Below are positions 57,493 through 64,000 of a stretch of 64,000 nt of DNA, piece by piece. The stretch is from the NCBI GenBank assembly GCA_945897465.1, contig CAMDFK010000011.1:30271-94270 (forward strand). The letters run 5' to 3'. How positions within the stretch are numbered: the first letter of the stretch is position 1; each line of letters opens with the position of its first letter. The notes under the pieces are model-generated. The model saw nothing but the letters and a program-made list of their open reading frames with translations, searched no databases and was not told where the DNA came from. This DNA is from Limnohabitans sp. Rim8. Lineage in GTDB: Bacteria > Pseudomonadota > Gammaproteobacteria > Burkholderiales > Burkholderiaceae_C. The position numbers and the translations under genes were made by a program.

Positions 57493-58992
57493 GTGATCAC
57501 TGAACTTGAATTCAAAAGCCTGGCCAGCCAAGGCTACAACCGAATTCCCCTCATGCTGGAGGCCTTTGCGGACCTGGAAACGCCCCTGTCGCTTTACCTC
57601 AAGCTGGCCCACACCAAGGACAACGGCCAATACAGCTTCTTGCTCGAGTCGGTGGTGGGTGGCGAGCGTTTTGGCCGATACAGCTTCATTGGTTTACCTG
57701 CCCGTACTCTGCTGCGCGCCAGCGGTTTTGGCCACGAGGCCAAGACCGAAGTGGTGCGTGATGGCCTGGTCATCGAGTCGGCTGCGGGCAACCCGCTCGA
57801 CTTCATCGACCAATACCAAAAGCGATTTAAAGTGGCCTTGCGCCCGGGCCTGCCGCGTTTTTGCGGTGGCTTGGCGGGCTATTTTGGCTATGACGCAGTC
57901 CGTTACATCGAGAAAAAACTCGAAAAATCCTGCCCGCCCGACACCTTGGGCACACCCGACATCTTGCTGCTGCAGTGTGAAGAACTGGCGGTGATCGACA
58001 ACCTGTCGGGCAAGCTCTACCTGATTGTTTATGCCGACCCGGCAACGCCCGAGGCCTATGTGGGCGCGAAAAAACGACTGCGTGACCTTAAAGAGCAACT
58101 CAAGTACTCGGTGAGCGCCCCGGTCGTCAAACCCACCCAGTCGTACCCCGCCGAGCGGGATTTTGCCAAGGCCGATTACATCGCTGCCGTGGAAAAAGCC
58201 AAGGAGCTGATCGCCGGAGGCGACTTCATGCAGGTGCAGGTGGGGCAGCGTATCAAAAAGCGATACACCGAAAGCCCGCTGTCCTTGTACCGTGCGCTGC
58301 GTTCGCTCAACCCCAGCCCCTACATGTACTTCTACAACTTCGGCGACTTCCATGTCGTCGGAGCCAGCCCCGAAATTTTGGTGCGTCAGGAGCAAACCGA
58401 CGAGGGCGCCAAAGTCATCATCCGTCCTCTGGCGGGCACACGCCCTCGTGGCGCGACGCCGGAGAAAGACAAGGCTGCCGAGCAGGAACTGATCAACGAC
58501 CCCAAGGAGCGGGCCGAGCATGTGATGCTGATCGATCTGGCGCGCAATGACATTGGCCGCATCGCCCAGATCGGATCGGTCAAGGTGACCGAGGCCTTTG
58601 TGGTCGAGCGCTACAGCCATGTCATGCACATCGTGAGCAACGTCGAGGGCTTGCTCAACGAAGGCATGAGCAATATGGACGTGCTCAAAGCCACCTTCCC
58701 GGCGGGTACGCTGACAGGCGCGCCCAAAGTGCACGCCATGGAATTGATCGACCAGTTTGAACCGGTAAAGCGCGGCATCTACGGCGGCGCGTGTGGCTAC
58801 ATCAGCTATGCGGGCGACATGGATGTGGCGATTGCAATCCGTACCGCCGTCATCAAGAACCAGACGCTGCATGTGCAGGCCGCAGCCGGGGTGGTGGCCG
58901 ATTCGGTGCCCGAGATGGAGTGGCGCGAAACCGAGCACAAGGCGCGTGCCTTGTTGCGGGCCAGCGAGTTGGTCGAAGAAGGCTTGGAGTGA
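57493..58992 (+). CDS. trpE: anthranilate synthase component I
   Basis: 499-residue TrpE, converting chorismate and glutamine-derived ammonia to anthranilate. The N-terminal LLES motif (about residues 50-53) is part of the tryptophan feedback site. The C-terminal chorismate-binding region has [28 protein letters not shown] and [23 protein letters not shown] start at 57493. It precedes trpG by 2 bases. Confidence 0.97.
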   Translation: MITELEFKSLASQGYNRIPLMLEAFADLETPLSLYLKLAHTKDNGQYSFLLESVVGGERFGRYSFIGLPARTLLRASGFGHEAKTEVVRDGLVIESAAGNPLDFIDQYQKRFKVALRPGLPRFCGGLAGYFGYDAVRYIEKKLEKSCPPDTLGTPDILLLQCEELAVIDNLSGKLYLIVYADPATPEAYVGAKKRLRDLKEQLKYSVSAPVVKPTQSYPAERDFAKADYIAAVEKAKELIAGGDFMQVQVGQRIKKRYTESPLSLYRALRSLNPSPYMYFYNFGDFHVVGASPEILVRQEQTDEGAKVIIRPLAGTRPRGATPEKDKAAEQELINDPKERAEHVMLIDLARNDIGRIAQIGSVKVTEAFVVERYSHVMHIVSNVEGLLNEGMSNMDVLKATFPAGTLTGAPKVHAMELIDQFEPVKRGIYGGACGYISYAGDMDVAIAIRTAVIKNQTLHVQAAAGVVADSVPEMEWRETEHKARALLRASELVEEGLE

Positions 58993-58994
58993 TC

Positions 58995-59576
58995 ATGACC
59001 CAAAAAATCAAACTCCTGATGGTCGACAACTACGACTCGTTCACCTTCAACATCGTGCAGTACTTCGGTGAACTGGGCGCAGAGGTCGAGGTCTATCGCA
59101 ACGACCACATCACGCTCGAAGGCATTGCGGCCCGCCAGCCTGACCGCTTGGTGATTTCGCCCGGCCCCTGTTCGCCAGCCGAAGCGGGTATATCGGTGTC
59201 AGCGATTCAACATTTCGCAGGCCAGCTGCCGATTTTGGGCGTGTGCCTAGGGCACCAAAGCATTGGCGCGGCCTTTGGCGGCAAGATTGTTCGTGCGCAA
59301 GAGTTGATGCACGGCAAGACCAGTGTCATCACCACCACGCAAGACGGCGTGTTCGCGGGACTTCCCCAACAGTTCACCGTCAACCGCTACCACTCCTTGG
59401 CCATTGAGCGGGCCACTTGCCCGCCCTGCCTGAAAGTCACCGCCTGGACAGACGACGGCGAAATCATGGGTGTACGGCACACCGAGCTGGCCATCGAAGG
59501 CGTGCAGTTTCACCCCGAATCCATCCTGACCGAGCATGGCCATGCCCTGCTCAAAAACTTTTTGGTGCGACCATGA
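58995..59576 (+). CDS. trpG: anthranilate synthase component II (glutamine amidotransferase)
   Basis: 193-residue class I amidotransferase. The catalytic Cys is in [10 protein letters not shown], and [10 protein letters not shown] carries the His-Glu of the triad. It supplies ammonia to TrpE and may serve PabB too. ATG 58995 is 3 bases after trpE. The stop overlaps ltaE (ATGA). Confidence 0.96.
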   Translation: MTQKIKLLMVDNYDSFTFNIVQYFGELGAEVEVYRNDHITLEGIAARQPDRLVISPGPCSPAEAGISVSAIQHFAGQLPILGVCLGHQSIGAAFGGKIVRAQELMHGKTSVITTTQDGVFAGLPQQFTVNRYHSLAIERATCPPCLKVTAWTDDGEIMGVRHTELAIEGVQFHPESILTEHGHALLKNFLVRP

Positions 59577-60649
59577 ACACGACCATTGATCTGCGCAGCG
59601 ACACCGTGACTCAGCCTACCGCTGCCATGCGCGAGGCCATGCTGGCTGCGCCTGTGGGCGACGATGTGTTTGGCGACGACCCCACAGTCAACGCCTTGCA
59701 AGCGCGCATCGCGCAGATCACCGGCAAAGAAGCGGCGCTCTTCATGCCCTCGGGCACACAAAGCAATCTGTGCGCCTTGATGGCGCATTGTGAGCGGGGC
59801 GACGAGTACATCGTGGGGCAAAACGCACACACCTACCGCTACGAAGGCGGTGGCGCGGCCGTGTTGGGCAGCATTCAGCCCCAGCCGCTGGCGCAAAACA
59901 GCGTGGGAGAAATGGCGCTGGGCGACATCGCGGCAGCCATCAAACCCATCGACTGCCACTTTGCACGCACCCGCTTGCTGGCGCTGGAAAACACCTGGAA
60001 CGGCCACCCCATGTCGCAGGCCTATCTGGCGCAAGCCACAGCGCTTGCCCGGCAGCACGGCTTGGGTGTGCACCTGGACGGTGCACGCCTCTTCAATGCG
60101 GCCGTGGCGCAGGCCGAGGGTGGGCCAGTCACGGCCAGTGTACGGCGCATCGTGGACCACTTTGACAGTGTGTCGGTTTGCTTCAGCAAGGGCCTGGGCG
60201 CGCCCGTGGGTTCGGCCTTGTGCGGATCGCATGAGCTGATCGCTAAGGCGCTGCGCTGGCGCAAGGTGTTGGGCGGTGGCTTACGCCAGTCCGGCATTTT
60301 GGCGGCCGCTGCTTTGCACGCATTGGAGCACCATGTGGACCGTTTGGCCGTTGACCATGCGCTGGCACATCGATTGGCCCAAGGCCTGCACGGCGTGCCG
60401 GGTCTGAGCGTGCGTTCGGCGCAAACCAACATCGTGTTTGTGGATGTGGCCGATGGCCGAGGCCCAGCGCTGCTCGAAGATCTGAAGGCCCAAGGTGTGT
60501 TGGCCACAGGTTTGATTGGCCTGCGCTTTGTGACGCATCTGGGCCTGGATGCGTCGGGCATCGACCATGCCATCGATTGCATCCAGCGCTTCATGGAAAA
60601 CGCGCCTGAACAGACAAGTCCGGCCTGCGCACGAGTAGGCGTTTACTGA
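59573..60649 (+). CDS. ltaE: low-specificity L-threonine aldolase
   Basis: 358-residue PLP-dependent aldolase, cleaving threonine or allo-threonine to glycine and acetaldehyde. [37 protein letters not shown] and the PLP Lys region [19 protein letters not shown] are diagnostic. It starts inside the trpG stop (ATGA) and lies between trpG and trpD. It is not part of tryptophan synthesis, so its place in the operon is unusual. A 119-base gap with no gene follows before trpD. Confidence 0.94.
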   Translation: MNTTIDLRSDTVTQPTAAMREAMLAAPVGDDVFGDDPTVNALQARIAQITGKEAALFMPSGTQSNLCALMAHCERGDEYIVGQNAHTYRYEGGGAAVLGSIQPQPLAQNSVGEMALGDIAAAIKPIDCHFARTRLLALENTWNGHPMSQAYLAQATALARQHGLGVHLDGARLFNAAVAQAEGGPVTASVRRIVDHFDSVSVCFSKGLGAPVGSALCGSHELIAKALRWRKVLGGGLRQSGILAAAALHALEHHVDRLAVDHALAHRLAQGLHGVPGLSVRSAQTNIVFVDVADGRGPALLEDLKAQGVLATGLIGLRFVTHLGLDASGIDHAIDCIQRFMENAPEQTSPACARVGVY

Positions 60650-60768
60650 AGGCATGGTGCGAGCATGACAGGGCCTCATGTATCGAGTCTTTCGGCTGAT
60701 CGCATACCGACCAACGCGCCATCTCACTGAATCATTTCACGAAACCCACATCCGACAGGAAACCGACC

Positions 60769-61797
60769 ATGCCCATCACCCCTCAGGAAGCGCTGCAACG
60801 CACCATTGAGCACCGCGAAATTTTTCACGACGAGATGCTCCACCTCATGCGCATGATCATGAATGGCGAGCTATCGCCTTTGATGACGGCGGCACTCGTT
60901 ACAGGTCTGCGCGTGAAAAAGGAAACCATTGGCGAGATCACGGCAGCTGCCCAAGTGATGCGAGAGTTCTCGACCAAAGTGCATGTGGCCGACCCCACAC
61001 ACCTGGTGGACATCGTGGGCACGGGTGGCGATGGGGCCCACACTTTCAACATTTCGACCTGCGCCATGTTTGTGGCCGCTGCCGCTGGGGCCAAAGCGGC
61101 CAAGCACGGCGGGCGCAGCGTCAGCAGCAAATCGGGCAGCGCCGACGTGGTCGAAGCCCTGGGCGGCAATATCCACCTGTCGCCCGAGCAAATTGCACGA
61201 TCCATTGAAAAGGTGGGCATCGGCTTCATGTTCGCCCCTAACCACCACCCGGCCATGAAAAACGTGGCCCCGGTGCGCAAGGAGCTGGGGGTGCGCACGA
61301 TGTTCAACATCTTGGGCCCACTGACCAATCCGGCCAGCGCACCCAACATCTTGATGGGTGTGTTCCACTCCGACTTGGTGGGTATTCAGGTGCGCGCCCT
61401 GCAACGCTTGGGGGCCGAACATGCGGTGGTGGTGTATGGGCGTGATGGCATGGACGAAATCAGCCTGGGCGCGGCCACCTTGGTGGGTGAGCTCAAGGAC
61501 GGTCAAATCACTGAATACGAAATCCACCCGGAAGACTTTGGCCTGACCATGGCCAGCAATCGGGCCCTGAAAGTGGATACGCCCGAGCAATCCATGGCCA
61601 TGTTGCGTGGTGTGCTGGACAATGAGCTCGGAGCGGCACGCGACATCGTCTTGATCAATGCGGGGGCAGCCTTGTACGCGGCCAATGTGGCCAGCAGCAT
61701 CGCCGATGGCTTGGCAAGGGCGCTTGTGGCCATCGAGTCGGGCGCGGCCAAAGCCAAGTTGGCGCAGTTTGTGGCCTTTGGCCATAAGGCGGCTTGA
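60769..61797 (+). CDS. trpD: anthranilate phosphoribosyltransferase
   Basis: 342-residue TrpD, joining PRPP and anthranilate. [18 protein letters not shown] is the PRPP loop, [21 protein letters not shown] and [19 protein letters not shown] are further signatures. Start ATG 60769 after AGGAAACC. It is followed by trpC after 46 bases. Confidence 0.97.
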   Translation: MPITPQEALQRTIEHREIFHDEMLHLMRMIMNGELSPLMTAALVTGLRVKKETIGEITAAAQVMREFSTKVHVADPTHLVDIVGTGGDGAHTFNISTCAMFVAAAAGAKAAKHGGRSVSSKSGSADVVEALGGNIHLSPEQIARSIEKVGIGFMFAPNHHPAMKNVAPVRKELGVRTMFNILGPLTNPASAPNILMGVFHSDLVGIQVRALQRLGAEHAVVVYGRDGMDEISLGAATLVGELKDGQITEYEIHPEDFGLTMASNRALKVDTPEQSMAMLRGVLDNELGAARDIVLINAGAALYAANVASSIADGLARALVAIESGAAKAKLAQFVAFGHKAA

Positions 61798-61843
61798 GTC
61801 ATTTCAAAAAACGGTGCCCACGCGCCCGCACAGAAAGAAAATC

Positions 61844-62632
61844 ATGAGTGACATCCTGGACAAAATCGTCGCGGTCAAACGCGAGGAAGTGGCGGCGGCC
61901 CTGAAGCAAAAATCGTTGGCCTTGGTGCGCGCCGATGCCGAAAGCCGGGTGCTGACCCGCGACTTCGAAGGCGCGATGCGCGCCAAGATCGCCGCAGGCC
62001 AAGCGGCAGTGATCGCCGAAATCAAAAAGGCCAGTCCGTCCAAAGGTGTGTTGCGGGCCGATTTCATTCCGGCCGACATCGCCCAAAGCTACGCCGAATA
62101 CGGCGCGGCTTGTCTGTCGGTGTTGACGGACAAGCAGTTCTTCCAAGGCAGTGTGGATTACCTCAAGCAAGCCCGCGCCAGTTGCAACTTGCCGGTGCTG
62201 CGCAAGGACTTCATGATCGATGCCTACCAGGTCTACGAAGCCCGGGCCATGGGGGCCGATGCCATCTTGCTCATCGCCGCCTGCCTGGACGACGCCCACA
62301 TGACCGACATGGAGGCCGTGGCCCGCAGCCTGGACATGGCGGTGTTGGTGGAGGTGCACGACAGAGCCGAGTTGGAACGCGCCCTGAAACTCAAAACGCG
62401 TCTGGTCGGCATCAACAACCGCAACCTGAAAACCTTCGAGGTGTCCCTGCAGACCACGCTGGACATGCTGCCCGATGTGCCTGCCGATCGCTTGCTGATC
62501 ACCGAAAGCGGGATTCAAATCCCGGAAGATGTCCGGCGCATGCGCGAGGCCAAGGTCAACGCGTTTTTGGTGGGAGAGGCTTTCATGCGCGCCAGCGAGC
62601 CCGGTGAGGCGCTGGCCAAACTCTTTGCCTGA
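61844..62632 (+). CDS. trpC: indole-3-glycerol phosphate synthase
   Basis: 262-residue TIM-barrel enzyme. [16 protein letters not shown] starts at ATG 61844; [38 protein letters not shown] and [13 protein letters not shown] are the signature segments, and [15 protein letters not shown] is near the end. The trpF domain is not fused. It overlaps the ung start by one base (TGATG). Confidence 0.97.
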   Translation: MSDILDKIVAVKREEVAAALKQKSLALVRADAESRVLTRDFEGAMRAKIAAGQAAVIAEIKKASPSKGVLRADFIPADIAQSYAEYGAACLSVLTDKQFFQGSVDYLKQARASCNLPVLRKDFMIDAYQVYEARAMGADAILLIAACLDDAHMTDMEAVARSLDMAVLVEVHDRAELERALKLKTRLVGINNRNLKTFEVSLQTTLDMLPDVPADRLLITESGIQIPEDVRRMREAKVNAFLVGEAFMRASEPGEALAKLFA

Positions 62633-63393
62633 TGGTTGGCATGCTGGGGCAGCAAAGCTTGGTGTTTGAAGATGCGCCTTCCGTGCCCAATCAAGGTCTG
62701 AATTGGCCTGCAGATCTTCAAGGCTTGGACGCGGGTTGGCGACCCTTGGTTGACGACTTTCTGAGCTCCGAGGCTGGGCTTGCCTTGTCCAAGCGATTGA
62801 CCGCTGCCCTGCAAGCGGGCCACACCATTTACCCGCCCGAGCCCTTTCGGGCGATGAGCCTGACCCCTTTGAGCCAGGTGCGGGTGGTGATTCTGGGGCA
62901 AGACCCGTACCATGGGCCGGGTCAGGCAGAGGGCTTGGCCTTCTCGGTCGCGCCAGGTGTTCGCCTGCCGCCCAGTTTGCGCAACATCTTCAAGGAACTG
63001 CATCAAAGCCTGGGTGTGTCTCCTCCTGCGGATGGGTCTTTGGTGCGCTGGGCACATCAAGGCGTCTTGCTGCTCAACACCTGTTTCACGGTGGAAGCCG
63101 GTCAAGCGGCCAGCCATGCCCGCTGGGGTTGGGAGGTGCTGAGCGACCAGATCATTCAAAGGGTCGCCCAAAGTTCCAAGCCGGTGGTATTCATGTTGTG
63201 GGGTGCCCAAGCTCAGTCCAAAAAAGCCTTGATCGATCAAATCGGAAACCCTTGCAGGCATTTGGTGCTGATGGCCAATCACCCTTCGCCTTTGTCAGCC
63301 ATGCGAGCGCCCATGCCATTCATAGGCTGCGGCCATTTCGCGAAGGCCATTGCCTTCTTGGCGCAATCCGGCGGAAAAACCATCGTCTGGTGA
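62632..63393 (+). CDS. ung: uracil-DNA glycosylase, family 1
   Basis: 253-residue UDG. The catalytic water-activating motif GQDPYHGPGQAEGLAFSV and the Leu-intercalation loop HPSPLSAMRAPMPF (with the conserved His) are both present, as are LLLNTCFTVE and VVFMLWGAQAQ. It removes uracil from DNA. It overlaps the trpC stop by one base. Confidence 0.97.
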   Translation: MVGMLGQQSLVFEDAPSVPNQGLNWPADLQGLDAGWRPLVDDFLSSEAGLALSKRLTAALQAGHTIYPPEPFRAMSLTPLSQVRVVILGQDPYHGPGQAEGLAFSVAPGVRLPPSLRNIFKELHQSLGVSPPADGSLVRWAHQGVLLLNTCFTVEAGQAASHARWGWEVLSDQIIQRVAQSSKPVVFMLWGAQAQSKKALIDQIGNPCRHLVLMANHPSPLSAMRAPMPFIGCGHFAKAIAFLAQSGGKTIVW

Positions 63394-63410
63394 AATTTTC
63401 GTGAGCCGTC

Positions 63411-63440
63411 TTGCGGAGCGTCACCAAAAGATGGCATAAT
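63411..63440 (+). promoter_or_regulatory. promoter of the tRNA-Tyr/Gly/Thr-tuf operon
   Basis: TTGCGG at 63411-63416 and CATAAT at 63435-63440, spaced by 18 bases, with a GC-rich stretch CTCGC after the likely start site, as often seen at stable RNA promoters. The tRNA-Tyr gene starts 16 bases later. Confidence 0.75.
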
Positions 63441-63455
63441 ACAAGGCTCGCTTCT

Positions 63456-63541
63456 GGAGGGGTGCCCGAGTGGCTAAAGGGGGCAGACTGTAAATCTGTT
63501 GGCTTACGCCTACACTGGTTCGAATCCAGTCTCCTCCACCA
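63456..63541 (+). tRNA. tRNA-Tyr (GTA)
   Basis: 86 bases with encoded CCA, a class II cloverleaf with long variable arm and anticodon GTA (in gactgtaaatc). It begins the tRNA cluster upstream of tuf. Confidence 0.95.
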
Positions 63542-63628
63542 GCTAACTGGCAAATGCCGGATTGATTTGAGCAATTGGAAATGGTTTCCAAGCATTGGCG
63601 TCTCATCCACTCATGTGACGCAATCAGT

Positions 63629-63702
63629 GCGGGAGTAGTTTAATGGTAGAACCTTAGCCTTCCAAGCTAATGACACGGGTTCGATTCCCGTCTCCCGCTC
63701 CA
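63629..63702 (+). tRNA. tRNA-Gly (TCC)
   Basis: 74 bases with encoded CCA. Acceptor gcgggag pairs with ctcccgc; the anticodon is TCC (in gccttccaagc). It is 87 bases after tRNA-Tyr. Confidence 0.95.
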
Positions 63703-63734
63703 AGCGGTTTTTGGTGTGCAGGTGAAGAGTTTTC

Positions 63735-63809
<75 letters not shown>

Positions 63810-63852
63810 GAGTTTAGGTTTTTTGTTGTGAGTTTTTTTTCGGAGTCGAAGA

Positions 63853-64000
63853 ATGGCAAAAGGCAAGTTTGAGCGGACCAAACCGCACGTGAACGTTGGC
63901 ACGATTGGCCACGTTGACCATGGCAAGACGACGCTGACAGCGGCGATCACGACGATTTTGTCGGCGAAGTTTGGTGGTGAGGCCAAGGCCTACGACCAAA
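63853..64000 (+). CDS. tuf: elongation factor Tu, 5' part only
   Basis: [20 protein letters not shown] starts at ATG 63853, and the G1 motif GHVDHGKTT is visible. Only 49 residues fit before the window ends. EF-Tu delivers aminoacyl-tRNA to the ribosome. The tRNA-Tyr/Gly/Thr-tuf order is the tufB-type arrangement common in proteobacteria. Confidence 0.97.
   Translation, partial: MAKGKFERTKPHVNVGTIGHVDHGKTTLTAAITTILSAKFGGEAKAYDQ

Overview
The window is a 64 kb chromosomal segment of a GC-rich betaproteobacterium, most likely a member of the Burkholderiales close to Comamonadaceae. Signs are the spc/alpha ribosomal operons, Bug-family (TctC-like) binding proteins, a split MetH behind an SAH riboswitch, a trpEGDC operon and a tRNA-Tyr/Gly/Thr-tuf cluster. 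No phage, insertion sequence, CRISPR array or rRNA gene was seen. Coding density is high and many neighbours are joined by ATGA-type overlaps.

Region by region. (1) 1-657: 3' end of a CbbR-like LysR regulator. (2) 668-10499: a stress and lipid block. A (6-4)-type FeS photolyase with a DUF2256 protein reads leftward. A glutathione peroxidase, flavin oxidoreductase, DUF1365 protein, cyclopropane-fatty-acid-synthase-like methyltransferase, chalcone-isomerase-like protein, MFS carrier, DUF3833 lipoprotein, SDR and NTF2-like protein read rightward as a near-continuous operon. The gene set resembles the singlet-oxygen (RpoE-ChrR) response of phototrophic alphaproteobacteria, but no local RpoE-ChrR pair is present. 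(3) 10573-16443: a catabolic/uptake cluster of two Bug proteins, two paralogous alpha/beta hydrolases and a fumarylacetoacetate-hydrolase-family enzyme, divergent from a GntR regulator across a perfect 19-bp palindrome. (4) 16472-25485: GST, purB, yaeQ-like, argC, sucCD, terC-like, and a type IV pilin followed by a PglL-type oligosaccharyltransferase. (5) 25486-31965: SAH riboswitch and metH module, lemA and two TPM proteins, DUF6352 protein and a small ORF. (6) 32008-33203: ECF sigma factor with a DUF1109 membrane anti-sigma candidate. (7) 33428-40733: a ynjBCDF-like ABC transporter/CDP-alcohol transferase operon, a TVP38-flavin-disulfide-reductase fusion and a DUF3047 protein. (8) 40868-44169: ubiA, proC, glpK. 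(9) 44263-53299: rplN through rplQ with secY, rpmJ and rpoA, then initiator tRNA. The S10 half is absent and glpK sits directly upstream of rplN. (10) 53354-57207: cinA-like, pgpA, thiL, apaG, rpe, gph. (11) 57275-63393: trp leader peptide, trpE, trpG, ltaE, trpD, trpC, ung. (12) 63411-64000: tRNA-Tyr, tRNA-Gly, tRNA-Thr and the start of tuf.

The most notable signals beyond ordinary annotation are: a REP-like element translated in the same frame inside two unrelated proteins (about 4604 and 39148), followed in the second by an 8-residue tandem repeat; the SAH riboswitch whose 3' edge overlaps a hairpin covering the metH ribosome binding site; the lipid/photo-oxidative operon without its usual sigma factor; and a trp leader peptide with a Trp-Pro-Trp motif.
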